From contig CATXTS010000072.1 of assembly GCA_958402495.1 (NCBI GenBank), positions 1 through 9,834 of the forward strand: a stretch of 9,834 bases of DNA, written 5' to 3'. Each line of letters starts with the position of its first letter. Position 1 is the first letter of the stretch. Source of the stretch: an uncultured Clostridiaceae bacterium (GTDB taxonomy: Bacteria > Bacillota > Clostridia > TANB77 > CAG-508). Made by a program: the position numbers and the translations under genes. The notes under the pieces are model-generated. The model searched no databases and was not told the origin of the DNA. It saw nothing but the letters and a program-made list of their open reading frames with translations. This document shows, piece by piece, positions 4,193 to 9,834 of the stretch.

Positions 4193-4471
4193 ATGGAAAA
4201 TATAAAAGAATTTGAGCATATTTCAATATTTAGAGGAGATTTAGAAAACTATTCAAGCATTATAGAAGATTTCAAAAAACAGTTTGAAGGGTTTGAAATT
4301 ACAAAGTTTGAAGAAATAGGAATAAAAACTTTAGCTTACGATGTAAAAGGATTGAAAAAGGGATATTATGTATTAATTGAATTTAAAGCATCAGAATATG
4401 ATATTGCACAACTTGAAAGATATTGTAGAATAAACGACAACATAATTAAATTCATTATAATAAGAAAATAG
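4193..4471 (+). CDS. bS6 (ribosomal protein S6)-like protein
   Basis: The start is 4193 (MENIKEFEHISIF), with AAAGGTGG at 4178-4185. The 92 residues follow the S6 fold: strand 1 (FEHISIFRGDL), helix (NYSSIIEDFKKQFE), strands FEITKFEEIGIKTLAYDVKG and KGYYVLIEFKA, helix (YDIAQLERYCRIND) and final strand (IIKFIIIRK). The WG.R.LAY motif of S6 appears as IGIKTLAY (42-49), with Trp replaced by Ile and Arg by Lys. The usual S6 is about 95-100 aa, so it is full length. Host rpsF lies in an rpsF-ssb-rpsR operon; here there is no rpsR and the nearest SSB-like gene is in another operon. It is probably an accessory paralogue, an RNA-binding or ribosome-modifying protein. The S6 similarity is seen; the role is inferred. 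Confidence 0.8.
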   Translation: MENIKEFEHISIFRGDLENYSSIIEDFKKQFEGFEITKFEEIGIKTLAYDVKGLKKGYYVLIEFKASEYDIAQLERYCRINDNIIKFIIIRK

Positions 4472-4480
4472 TTATTAATT

Positions 4481-4707
4481 TTGACAAGTAAGAAAAATAC
4501 AAAAGAAAGGATTGATTAACATATGAAAATAATAATTAAAACTAAAAATCACACATTCACATGGAATTATAGAAAATTCATAAAAAATATTGCTATAGCT
4601 GTAACTATAACAATATCAATATTAGTATACGTCAACTGGTTTTTACAATATAACGCATATCTAAATAGCTTAATGAAATAATAACACAAAATTTTCTTAC
4701 TTGTCAA
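4481..4707. repeat. 227-bp segment bounded by a perfect 16-bp inverted repeat
   Basis: TTGACAAGTAAGAAAA (4481-4496) and TTTTCTTACTTGTCAA (4692-4707) are exact inverted copies enclosing a single small membrane-protein gene. The layout is like a tiny transposable cassette with terminal inverted repeats, but no clean target duplication is seen: the flanks are the similar TTATTAATT and TATTAAATT. Alternatively the arms form a long-range RNA stem that isolates the small ORF. There is no terminator tail. Confidence 0.7.
4523..4681 (+). CDS. 52-aa single-pass membrane protein inside the inverted repeat
   Basis: ATG at 4523 with GAAAGGA about 11 bases upstream. The product is basic at the start (MKIIIKTKNHTFTWNYRKF), then has one hydrophobic helix at about 22-40 (IAIAVTITISILVYVNWF) and a short polar tail (YNAYLNSLMK). 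The positive-inside rule puts the N-terminus in the cytoplasm. Size and topology resemble small phage or toxin-type membrane peptides, but there is no specific match. It is the only gene between the two arms of the 16-bp inverted repeat. Confidence 0.6.
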   Translation: MKIIIKTKNHTFTWNYRKFIKNIAIAVTITISILVYVNWFLQYNAYLNSLMK

Positions 4708-4736
4708 TATTAAATTTTAAAAAGGAGTGATTGCTT

Positions 4737-4916
4737 ATGATTACGTATGACATTTACGTTAAAAGAATGCAAGCAGAATTAAAAGAAATCAATGCAGAAA
4801 ATGTAGTTAATTGGTGTAAAAAGCAACTGCAAAAATCTTATAATGAGACTAAATTGCATGAATTAGAGATTGCTAGAGATATTATTTTAAATGAAAAGGG
4901 TGGTAAAAATGGATAG
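4737..4916 (+). CDS. 59-aa unknown helical protein
   Basis: The start is 4737 (MITYDIYVKRMQ), with AAGGAG at 4721-4726 well placed. The product is all-helical in appearance and charged, with EINAENVVNWCKKQLQKSY in the middle and a GGKNG end. It overlaps the next gene by 8 bases (ATGGATAG), whose AAAGGGTGG site lies inside it, so the two are coupled. The family is not recognised. Confidence 0.7.
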   Translation: MITYDIYVKRMQAELKEINAENVVNWCKKQLQKSYNETKLHELEIARDIILNEKGGKNG

Positions 4917-5103
4917 ATTAAGATATAACGAAAAATTGGAAAAATATAATAATTTTAGTTGCGGAGATTGCTTTAAAATTAAAATAAATAGTAAATGGAA
5001 AACTGTTCGAATTGAATTAAATTCAAAAGGTTGGTATTTAATAGACGAAGATGGATTCATTAGTAATTGTAAAAAATTTGAAAATTTTGAAATAAGGAGT
5101 TGA
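4909..5103 (+). CDS. DUF5348-like small protein
   Basis: The start is 4909 (MDRLRYNEKLEKY), chosen because AAAGGGTGG at 4896-4903 is the only RBS. The 64-residue protein carries CGDCFKIKIN (18-27), W30, the RIEL strand (34-37) and GWYLI (41-45). The pattern 'hcGdcfei.i.g.W...RIE....gWYL' is what I recall of DUF5348, a short domain frequent on Firmicutes mobile elements. Its function is unknown; a small beta-barrel is likely. The family call is from memory of the motif. Confidence 0.6.
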   Translation: MDRLRYNEKLEKYNNFSCGDCFKIKINSKWKTVRIELNSKGWYLIDEDGFISNCKKFENFEIRS

Positions 5104-5108
5104 TTGAA

Positions 5109-5348
5109 GTGGATATACAAGAAATAATTAGATTAGCATTTTTAAAGTATCGATTAAGTGGTCGTAGAAGCATGAATACTTTTATATTTACACAAGCAAA
5201 GAATAATAAGTTAACAGACAAACAAGTAGATAATATTATTGATACATTAGAAAGTAAAATTGCAGAATATCATGAAAAACAAAAAGAAGAATGGAAAGAG
5301 GTTAACTTTACATGCAATATTGATAATAAACGTAAAAGGCTTGCATAA
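5109..5348 (+). CDS. 79-aa unknown protein, GTG start
   Basis: AAGGAG at 5094-5099 is 9 bases from GTG at 5109, a better distance than the TTG at 5100 right behind it. The product (VDIQEIIRLAFLKYRLSGRR) is helical and basic early, acidic in the middle (DNIIDTLESKIAEYHEKQKEE), and ends KRKRLA. It follows the DUF5348-like gene without a gap. No family is recognised. Confidence 0.65.
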   Translation: MDIQEIIRLAFLKYRLSGRRSMNTFIFTQAKNNKLTDKQVDNIIDTLESKIAEYHEKQKEEWKEVNFTCNIDNKRKRLA

Positions 5349-5380
5349 TTTATAAATAAATAGTAAAATGGAGGAAAAAA

Positions 5381-5956
5381 ATGGGAGTTTTGTCTATGGA
5401 AATTGAAAAAGTAAATAATACTTTACTAACAGAAAAACAGCAAAGACAAAGAGAAAAAGAACAGCGAAAAGAATATGAACAATTATTATTTAATGAATTT
5501 TATAATCATTTCAGAAAAAGACAACATAATTTTGAAGCTAACTACAGATATTATAATAATATCAACAAACGAGAAGAAGTCTTGCATAATATTTGTAGTA
5601 ATAGTTCTGATTTTATATATCTTAACACTTTATATTCCAAAAAATTAAAAGAAGTATATAAAATATTTAAAGATAATTTTGAATTTGTACAAGAACAGGA
5701 AAAACAAGAAGAATTAGAACATAAAGAGCAAATGCAAATACTAGCTAACGAATTAAAATTAGTTTTACAACAAAAACAACAAGAAGAATCAATATTGTCA
5801 AAGCCCAAAAAGCAAAAAAAATATGTTTTTAATATTTTGGCATGGACATTAGCTGTAATTGCTTTTATTTGGATTTTAATCAAATATCTAGCTGTTGTCG
5901 GAATTGCACTTGTAATTATTATATTTTTGGTAATTTTAGGTTGTAGTAAAAAATAG
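5381..5956 (+). CDS. 191-aa coiled-coil protein with C-terminal membrane helices
   Basis: ATG at 5381 with GGAGG about 6-7 bases upstream. Residues about 1-145 are extremely rich in Q, E, K and R, with heptad-like stretches (EKQQRQREKEQRKEYEQ, QEQEKQEELEHKEQMQ) typical of coiled coil. After PKKQKKY (about 142-148) two hydrophobic segments follow (about 149-167 and 169-187), ending LGCSKK. The long N-terminal part is therefore probably cytoplasmic and tail-anchored by a hairpin. It is the last gene of the plus-strand operon, and its stop lies inside the terminator stem. Possible roles are a membrane scaffold or an exclusion-type protein, which is speculation. No family is recognised. Confidence 0.75.
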   Translation: MGVLSMEIEKVNNTLLTEKQQRQREKEQRKEYEQLLFNEFYNHFRKRQHNFEANYRYYNNINKREEVLHNICSNSSDFIYLNTLYSKKLKEVYKIFKDNFEFVQEQEKQEELEHKEQMQILANELKLVLQQKQQEESILSKPKKQKKYVFNILAWTLAVIAFIWILIKYLAVVGIALVIIIFLVILGCSKK

Positions 5957-5979
5957 AGGATATTCTCCCCTATTTTTTA
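5949..5979. terminator. bidirectional terminator between convergent operons
   Basis: AAAAATAGAGG and CCCCTATTTTT pair with one mismatch around a short loop, with an A-run before and a T-run after, so it works on both strands. It ends the plus-strand operon (stop TAG at 5954-5956 is in the stem). It is also the first terminator met by the minus operon, about 90 bases beyond the stop at 6068. Nothing else is seen in 5980-6067. Confidence 0.8.
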
Positions 5980-6067
5980 TTTGTTATTATGTATTTCGAT
6001 TTTAAGGCATTTTTATTTTTAAACATAAAGTTATATTGTTTTTACATTTAAAGGTCTAAAAACTTAT

Positions 6068-6367
6068 TTATTTAGCACATTTTTCACATATTATGTAATT
6101 TTCTCTTGTATCTTGATTTTCTATATAAGCTGAGTATAATTCATCGCCATTTTTGAAATTTGTTTCACACTTTGCACATTTATTCACAATTGGCATGCCA
6201 TATTTTTCTCTTTCTTCTTTATATGTTGTATAATTACATTTTAGCTTAGTAATATTTGTGAAAACTTTTTCCATTGCACCTTCTTTAAAAACTTTTTCCA
6301 TTACCTCTGAAATTTCTGTGTTCAAATCTTTTTCCTTTAAATCTTTTTCTACTGTTTTTTTATTCAT
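6068..6367 (-). CDS. 99-aa zinc-ribbon-like protein, paralogue of 1192-1374
   Basis: The start at 6367 has GGAGGA about 9 bases upstream. The first 45 residues are charged and helical, with a small internal duplication (MEKVF at 23-27 and 32-36, copied also at DNA level 27 bases apart). The C-terminal half has YKEEREKYGMPIVNKC, then C64-x2-C67 and C94-x2-C97: one zinc site of treble-clef or ribbon type. The same module makes up the whole of the 60-aa protein in the left operon. This is the last gene of the right operon. Nucleic-acid or protein binding is inferred from the zinc module only. Confidence 0.75.
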   Translation of the reverse strand: MNKKTVEKDLKEKDLNTEISEVMEKVFKEGAMEKVFTNITKLKCNYTTYKEEREKYGMPIVNKCAKCETNFKNGDELYSAYIENQDTRENYIICEKCAK

Positions 6368-6536
6368 AATCTTTTTCCTCCTTCAATATTTTTTGTATGT
6401 TGTATATAGCTTCATAACATTGATTCTTAGTTGTATTTTTTATAGGTCTATACTTTCCTTGTATATTTACATTCTCTATAATAAGAATATGTTGCAATTC
6501 CTCTTCTATCCTATTTAATATCTCTTGACTATTCAT
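6360..6536 (-). CDS. 58-aa unknown helical protein
   Basis: The frame from ATG at 6534-6536 runs 58 codons to TAA at 6360-6362. A GAGGAGGAAAAA site lies just upstream, inside the end of the previous gene, and both ends overlap neighbours by 8 bases. The product begins MNSQEILNRIEEELQHILII and ends IYNIQKILKEEKDYE: two charged amphipathic helices. No family is recognised. Confidence 0.7.
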   Translation of the reverse strand: MNSQEILNRIEEELQHILIIENVNIQGKYRPIKNTTKNQCYEAIYNIQKILKEEKDYE

Positions 6537-6726
6537 AAACTTTTTCCTCCTCTAATCTAAATTTAACTACTTCATAATTTCCTTTATTCCAATCACTTTT
6601 ATTGGTAATCCCAATTGCTTGTCTTGCTTGATATACGGAAACAAAAAATGGATTTCCTTTGCGTTTATTTATCATCTCTTTTGTTTTTATATTTCTTACT
6701 GCATATACAAAATCATAGTGTTGCAT
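6529..6726 (-). CDS. 65-aa unknown small protein
   Basis: ATG at 6726 with AAAGGAGGG upstream, overlapping the end of the Cys-finger gene by 14 bases. The product begins MQHYDFVYAVRNIKTKEM and continues with a probable helix and strand pattern (VYQARQAIGITNKSDWNKG), ending in an acidic EEEKVYE. It looks like a compact soluble alpha/beta protein. No family is recognised. Confidence 0.7.
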   Translation of the reverse strand: MQHYDFVYAVRNIKTKEMINKRKGNPFFVSVYQARQAIGITNKSDWNKGNYEVVKFRLEEEKVYE

Positions 6727-7360
6727 TAAGTTGTCCCTCCTTTACTACACATAAACTTTCATCTTTCTTTAACTCTTGTATTGTACGTGGTACATATTCA
6801 AAATCTTTACTTCTTTGAATTGCTTGTGCTACAAATGCTGGTGGATTTTTTATTGTAATTCCATCTAGTAGTCCTTGAATTAGATAATATCTAACTTTAT
6901 TGTTTCTTCTACTTTCTCTATTTTTCTTTTCTTCTAATACTAAATTAATAACTTCTTGGTCTGTTAGTTCTTCTAAATTCTCGAGTTTATGTAAAAAGTC
7001 TTGGTCATATTTATCATATTCACTAATGCTTTTTCTTTCTTTTTCTATCATTTGTATTAACTGAAATCTAGCTGTCCCTATTTCTTGTGCTAATTGCCTT
7101 ATGTCTCCTATATCTGGCATTTGTAGCTTATGCTCAGCCCTATCTATTGATGAATATATTACAATTGGTTTCTTTTCCTCTTCTGTTTTGTTAATTATTC
7201 TATGTTTCGTTCCTGATAGTTCTTTTTTTATTTTATTAGCGTACCATTTCCTTTTAGCTTCATTTCTTGCTTGTCTTAAACATTCTTCTTTGTTGCAATA
7301 ATCTTTTTTTCTTCCTCTTTTAGGTTGTTCAAATTCACAACCACAGTATTTACATTTCAT
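6713..7360 (-). CDS. 215-aa protein with N-terminal Cys4 finger
   Basis: The start is taken at ATG 7358-7360 (MKCKYCGCEFEQPK) because the only longer start is a TTG at 7393. The GGAGGA at 7372-7377 serves it, with spacing slightly long; a second AAGGAG abuts the start. C3-x2-C6 and C22-x4-C27 form a zinc finger, followed by a basic helix (RQARNEAKRKWYANKIKK). Residues about 70-215 are helical, with a REESRR-like basic patch (NRESRRNNKVRYYLIQ) and GLLDGITIKNPPAFV. The fused finger and helical body suggest a DNA-binding protein of phage type. No family is recognised with confidence. It overlaps both neighbours, so it is part of the operon. Confidence 0.7.
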   Translation of the reverse strand: MKCKYCGCEFEQPKRGRKKDYCNKEECLRQARNEAKRKWYANKIKKELSGTKHRIINKTEEEKKPIVIYSSIDRAEHKLQMPDIGDIRQLAQEIGTARFQLIQMIEKERKSISEYDKYDQDFLHKLENLEELTDQEVINLVLEEKKNRESRRNNKVRYYLIQGLLDGITIKNPPAFVAQAIQRSKDFEYVPRTIQELKKDESLCVVKEGQLNATL

Positions 7361-7631
7361 CTCCTTGTAATTCCTCCATTTCCTTATATGCAAGCATTAT
7401 CATTCTGCTTGTATCATAATTCCTATTTTGATATTTTTTTATAAATTCTTCATATTCTTGTTTTGTATTTGGTCTCCAGTATCCTCCTGTTGTTGTATCT
7501 GTTAAAATTATGTATTTCTTTCTTAATTTTACTAATTCATTATTAAAATCTTTTTCCTGTATGTTAGCTTTTTGAATCAGCAGTCGTTTACTAATTTTAT
7601 TTTTTTTCCCGAAAGGGATAAGTTCTATCAT
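7350..7631 (-). CDS. 93-aa winged-helix-like protein
   Basis: ATG at 7631 with AGGAGGAAACAA upstream. The product begins MIELIPFGKKNKISKRLLIQ. A helix pair (ISKRLLIQKANIQEKDFNNE) precedes a possible wing (KKYIILTDTTTGGYWRP, about 39-55) and a C-terminal helix with a heptad-like MIMLAYKEMEEL. The 'GGYWRP' wing followed by a helix resembles a small winged-helix protein frequent in Firmicutes phages, as I recall it. DNA binding is inferred. It overlaps the finger-protein gene by 11 bases, suggesting joint production. Confidence 0.6.
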   Translation of the reverse strand: MIELIPFGKKNKISKRLLIQKANIQEKDFNNELVKLRKKYIILTDTTTGGYWRPNTKQEYEEFIKKYQNRNYDTSRMIMLAYKEMEELQGDEM

Positions 7632-7645
7632 TTGTTTCCTCCTAT

Positions 7646-7721
7646 TTATTCAAATTCAAATATCGTTTCTAATATTTCATAAATAATTTCACCGAATTGG
7701 TTCTAATATATCTTTTAACAT
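7646..7721 (-). pseudogene. frameshifted ~24-codon micro-gene
   Basis: ATG at 7719-7721, preceded by GGAGGAATAGCA, gives MLKDILEPIR and then TGA at 7689-7691. One base shift near 7698-7700 joins MLKDILE to QFGEIIYEILETIFEFE, ending in TAA 7646-7648 just before the next RBS. The joined acidic amphipathic peptide looks coherent and fills the gap between two operon genes. The single extra base suggests decay or a sequence error. Confidence 0.45.
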
Positions 7722-7723
7722 TG

Positions 7724-8359
7724 CTATTCCTCCATTTTGTAATCTTTTTCTTCAAGTTCTATTGACTTTAAACTTTTTCCAGACTTTATTGTTTCAATGA
7801 ATCTATTTATTTGTGATAAGTCTGTTTCTCCTTTATGTTCTATGACAATTGGTGCCTGTGCCTCTACCATTCCATGACCTGTTTTTCCTCTAAACATAGT
7901 TGTAATGTTGTCTACCTCTTTTAACTGTGCAGATGTTAGCATGTTTTCTCTAATATAGTCATCTATTTGTATCATTATTTCTTGTTTTGCTTCATCTGGC
8001 GACATTAAATATTGATTATAACTTGCTGTGCTTATACCTGCAAATGCACAAAAGTTTTCTTTACTAGGTGGATACCTTCTATTTCTATTTACTGCTATAA
8101 TTGCTTGTCTATAATAATCAAAAATTATGTTTAATTGCTCCGCTGTATATTTTATAGGTTGTCCAATTAGATTATGAGGTCTTAATATCTCGTTTATCTC
8201 TATTGTAGATAGTCCTTGTACTTCTGGCATAATGCTTAATTGGTCTGCTATTTGATTTATTCTAACTTCTAACTGTTGTGGTAAATTTTCTTTGTACTCT
8301 TCTAGTAGCTTCTCCTTAGCTGCCTTCAGCAATTCTTCTTTTTTTCGCTGCTCTAGCAT
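7724..8359 (-). CDS. 211-aa helix-turn-helix protein, possible terminase small subunit
   Basis: The frame is clear from 8359 (MLEQRKKEELLKAAKEK) to TAG 7724-7726. A coiled-coil start is followed by YTAEQLNIIFDYYRQAIIAV, a helix-turn-helix-like KENFCAFAGISTASYNQYL (about 101-119), and NMLTSAQLKEVDNITTMF, HGMVEAQAPIVIEHKGETD. This order recalls phage terminase small subunits or related packaging/DNA-recognition proteins, though not firmly. No RBS precedes 8359. The AGGAGG of this gene is at 8418-8423, one base before ATG 8415-8417, which lies in another frame. Dropping one A from the A7 run at 8398-8404 joins that ATG to this frame (MLKEQKTKKEKEYETKDKN, then MLEQ). The true start is therefore uncertain. 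Confidence 0.55.
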   Translation of the reverse strand: MLEQRKKEELLKAAKEKLLEEYKENLPQQLEVRINQIADQLSIMPEVQGLSTIEINEILRPHNLIGQPIKYTAEQLNIIFDYYRQAIIAVNRNRRYPPSKENFCAFAGISTASYNQYLMSPDEAKQEIMIQIDDYIRENMLTSAQLKEVDNITTMFRGKTGHGMVEAQAPIVIEHKGETDLSQINRFIETIKSGKSLKSIELEEKDYKMEE

Positions 8360-8422
8360 ATTTTTATCTTTTGTTTCATATTCTTTTTCTTTTTTAGTTT
8401 TTTTGTTCCTTTAACATTCCTC

Positions 8423-8833
8423 CTAACTAATTAAAATCGCATCTGCTATTTCAAATATCTCTTTTAAACTTTTTTCTATCTTTCCTTCTTCATATTCACT
8501 AAACTTCAAATTTGTTGTGTTATTTTTTATTACTTCTTTTATTAATTTAATATTGTTTTCTGTTGCATCAAATCTTAGAATATCTTGTATTTCTTCGCAT
8601 TCATACATAACAAGTAATATTTGTTTATCTTTGTTTGAGCTTTCGCTAACCACTGCAATAAATGGTAGTTTCGATAAAAAATTATTTTCTATTTCACATT
8701 CTCCTAACCATATACATTCATTTTCTCCTTTAAAAATTTCATAAAAAAAGCCATCTGCTGAATATATTTCCCCGGGACAATAACATTCATTTTTTAAATA
8801 ATATTCCATATTTAATATTTCTTTTAATTTCAT
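8423..8833 (-). CDS. 136-aa unknown acidic protein
   Basis: ATG at 8833 with AAGGAG about 10 bases upstream. The product is acidic, alpha/beta in appearance, with CPGEIYSADGFFYEIFKGEN and CIWLGECEIENN early (several Cys), a hydrophobic strand (KLPFIAVVSE, then QILLVMYECEE) and a helical acidic C-terminus. There is no membrane helix and no clear metal motif. Its TAG is followed at once by the next RBS. No family is recognised. Confidence 0.7.
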   Translation of the reverse strand: MKLKEILNMEYYLKNECYCPGEIYSADGFFYEIFKGENECIWLGECEIENNFLSKLPFIAVVSESSNKDKQILLVMYECEEIQDILRFDATENNIKLIKEVIKNNTTNLKFSEYEEGKIEKSLKEIFEIADAILIS

Positions 8834-8847
8834 TTTAAATTTTCTCC

Positions 8848-8880
8848 TTATACTTGCAATTGTTTCTCATTTATTTTCAT
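8848..8880 (-). CDS. 10-aa micro-ORF (leader-like or truncated)
   Basis: ATG at 8878-8880 has an ideal AGGAGG site 6 bases upstream, set just after the SSB-like stop. It encodes MKINEKQLQV and then TAA, followed directly by the RBS of the 136-aa gene. Position and RBS are those of a real start, but the frame is only ten codons. It may be a coupling peptide or what remains of a longer gene. Part of the RBS lies in a TAGGA/TCCTA mini-stem. Confidence 0.35.
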   Translation of the reverse strand: MKINEKQLQV

Positions 8881-8890
8881 AGGAAACCTC

Positions 8891-9280
8891 CTAAAATGGG
8901 AGGTCGTCATCTGAAACACTAAATGAAAAATCATTTTTTCTTGGCTGTGACTTTTGTTGTACTGGTTCATCTACGCCCTCTTCTAATAAATTAAATTCAC
9001 TTATAAACAATTTATCAAAATACTTGTATTTTGGTTTTCCTTCTTGTGTTAATTCCTCTGTCTTTATTCTGTAACAACTAAACCAACCTTTTGTTACTTC
9101 GATTACACTTTTGTTCTTTAGTTCTATTCCCTTTTTAAATTGAACCTTTTTACTCATAAAGATGTCTTCCACTTCTCCATTTTCTTTTGTTTCATTTCCC
9201 TTTATGTATATTTTATATCTACCTTGTTCATCTTTATAAATTGTTAATTTACTTCCTTCATTTCCTATATTTATACTCAT
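8891..9280 (-). CDS. single-stranded DNA-binding (SSB)-like protein
   Basis: The start at 9280 (MSINIGNEGSKLTIY) has AGAAGGAGA upstream. About 95 residues alternate short beta strands (KLTIYKDEQGRYKIYIKG, KKVQFKKGIELKNKSVIEV, WFSCYRIKTEEL), as in an OB fold with aromatic residues. A Q/P/K-rich linker follows (about 105-115), and the end is SVSDDDLPF. This matches the acidic C-terminal tip of bacterial and phage SSBs (DDDIPF/DDDLPF), which binds partner replication and repair proteins. The length of 129 aa fits phage SSBs. No strong match to the classic SSB core is seen; it looks like a divergent phage type. It acts in replication or recombination. Confidence 0.75.
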   Translation of the reverse strand: MSINIGNEGSKLTIYKDEQGRYKIYIKGNETKENGEVEDIFMSKKVQFKKGIELKNKSVIEVTKGWFSCYRIKTEELTQEGKPKYKYFDKLFISEFNLLEEGVDEPVQQKSQPRKNDFSFSVSDDDLPF

Positions 9281-9312
9281 TTCTTTTCTCCTTCTAACAT
9301 ATTTAGACTTTT

Positions 9313-9777
9313 TTAGCTAACTGGGTAAGAAAGTGAATTTCCCATTATTGCTTTTATTTCTGATTTGCTTAATGTTTCTTTTAATTGTAATTGTTCAATA
9401 CTAAGTATCTCTCTAGCTTTTTCTTGATATTCTGTGTTGGGTACATAATTACATCCAAATATTTCGAATACTTTATCATTGCTGTGTGTTAACCAATATT
9501 TCGCTAATAATATCTTTATTTGTTCAACTAATTCTTTGCTACAAAACTTATCTATTTCTTCTTGCTCTTTTACTTTAGCTTTTAATTTATCATTTTCCTC
9601 TATTATTTGATTTATTTCATTTCTTAGTTTTAAATTGTCTTTTACTATTATTTCTTTACTTAATTGCATTAATCTTCCATAAACTGTTCTTGCTCCTGTT
9701 TTGTATTTTTCTTTATTTTCCGTTTTGTACTCGTTCCAAGTTTCGATAACATTTTTATCTAAATATTCTTTATTCAT
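9313..9777 (-). CDS. 154-aa coiled-coil protein, unknown
   Basis: The start at 9777 (MNKEYLDKNVIETWN) has GAGGAGGAAGA upstream and an ATGA overlap with the preceding gene. Residues about 45-75 have a coiled-coil pattern (LRNEINQIIEENDKLKAKVK), and a helical C-terminal half follows with Cys residues (KFCSKEL, FGCNYV). It lies directly before the SSB-like gene, which suggests a role in the replication or recombination set. No family is recognised. Confidence 0.65.
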   Translation of the reverse strand: MNKEYLDKNVIETWNEYKTENKEKYKTGARTVYGRLMQLSKEIIVKDNLKLRNEINQIIEENDKLKAKVKEQEEIDKFCSKELVEQIKILLAKYWLTHSNDKVFEIFGCNYVPNTEYQEKAREILSIEQLQLKETLSKSEIKAIMGNSLSYPVS

Positions 9778-9834
9778 TCTTCCTCCTCTGTTCTTAGTTC
9801 TATTATTCTAATTTCATTTCTTGTAAACCCATTG
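9774..9834 (-). CDS. C-terminus of an unknown protein cut by the window edge
   Basis: The frame entering from the right edge reads NGFTRNEIRIIELRTEEEE and stops at TGA 9774-9776, overlapping the next start as ATGA. The RBS of the coiled-coil gene is part of its acidic end. This shows the operon continues beyond the window. Too little is visible to name it. Confidence 0.6.
   Translation of the reverse strand, partial: NGFTRNEIRIIELRTEEEE

Noticed and set aside
4887..5120. Minus-strand 77-codon ORF
   Set aside because: It lies opposite the DUF5348-like gene, which has a proper RBS and recognisable motifs.
5551..5883. Minus-strand Ser/Cys-rich 110-codon ORF
   Set aside because: It is a shadow of the coiled-coil membrane gene at 5381-5956; the composition reflects reversed Gln/Glu/Lys codons and there is no RBS.
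6258..6818. Plus-strand ORFs opposite the right operon (6258-6518 and 6615-6818)
   Set aside because: Hydrophobic Phe/Ser-rich shadows of minus-strand genes, without RBS, on the strand opposite a tightly overlapping operon.
7101..8744. Plus-strand ORFs at 7101-7301 and 8517-8744
   Set aside because: They are antisense to well-supported genes and have no ribosome binding sites.
1..9834. CRISPR array, tRNA or rRNA
   Set aside because: No regularly spaced repeats and no cloverleaf or rRNA-like conserved stretches were seen by eye on either strand; the repeats present are isolated inverted pairs.

Overview
The window is a compact, very AT-rich (low-GC) stretch of accessory DNA from a Bacillota-type (clostridial) host. 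The evidence is strong AGGAGG-type ribosome binding sites before almost every ORF, ATGA-type start/stop overlaps, A/T-ending codons and a mostly unknown set of very small proteins packed into operons. Standard code 11 fits: TGA is the stop in several ATGA overlaps. There is no rRNA, tRNA, integrase or recognisable housekeeping operon. The content (RepL-like winged-helix protein, SSB-like protein with an acidic DDDLPF tail, possible terminase-small-subunit-like protein, JAB/RadC protein, many tiny ORFs) points to a prophage, phage-plasmid or conjugative element.

Layout. (1) 1-2047, minus strand: an operon read leftwards. It encodes a 44-aa protein, a RepL-like winged-helix protein apparently starting at ATA, a small zinc-ribbon protein, one or two decayed frames, a two-helix membrane protein, a 64-aa protein, a frame broken by TGA, a 53-aa protein and a gene cut by the window edge. 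(2) 2048-2708: a dense divergent control region. It holds two minus-strand promoters separated by a strong terminator (so a discrete ~90-nt RNA or a leader attenuator), two copies of the same spaced operator GTAAAG-N8-CTTTAC, a GC-rich cluster of nested inverted repeats that looks like an origin or nick site, and a plus-strand promoter. (3) 2709-5956, plus strand: a two-helix membrane protein with its own terminator, then a consensus promoter overlapped by a 10-bp perfect palindrome. That promoter faces a broken AbrB-like gene, followed by a large hairpin containing another promoter. Next come a 91-aa unknown, a RadC/JAB-domain protein, a bS6 (ribosomal protein S6)-like protein, a small membrane ORF flanked by a perfect 16-bp inverted repeat, a 59-aa unknown, a DUF5348-like protein, a 79-aa unknown and a coiled-coil protein with C-terminal membrane helices. 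A bidirectional terminator closes the operon. (4) 6068-9834, minus strand: a tightly overlapping operon read leftwards. It encodes a coiled-coil protein, an SSB-like protein, a 136-aa unknown, a terminase-small-like protein, a broken micro-ORF, a winged-helix-like protein, a Cys-rich finger protein, two small unknowns and a second zinc-ribbon protein related to the one in block 1.

Three observations stand out. The divergent control region has the structure of a switch, with a putative small RNA and paired operators. Several small genes carry lesions: nonsense codons, ATA where ATG is expected, and single-base shifts. An accessory bS6-like protein sits beside a JAB-domain protein. All functions are read from sequence by eye; no database search was possible.
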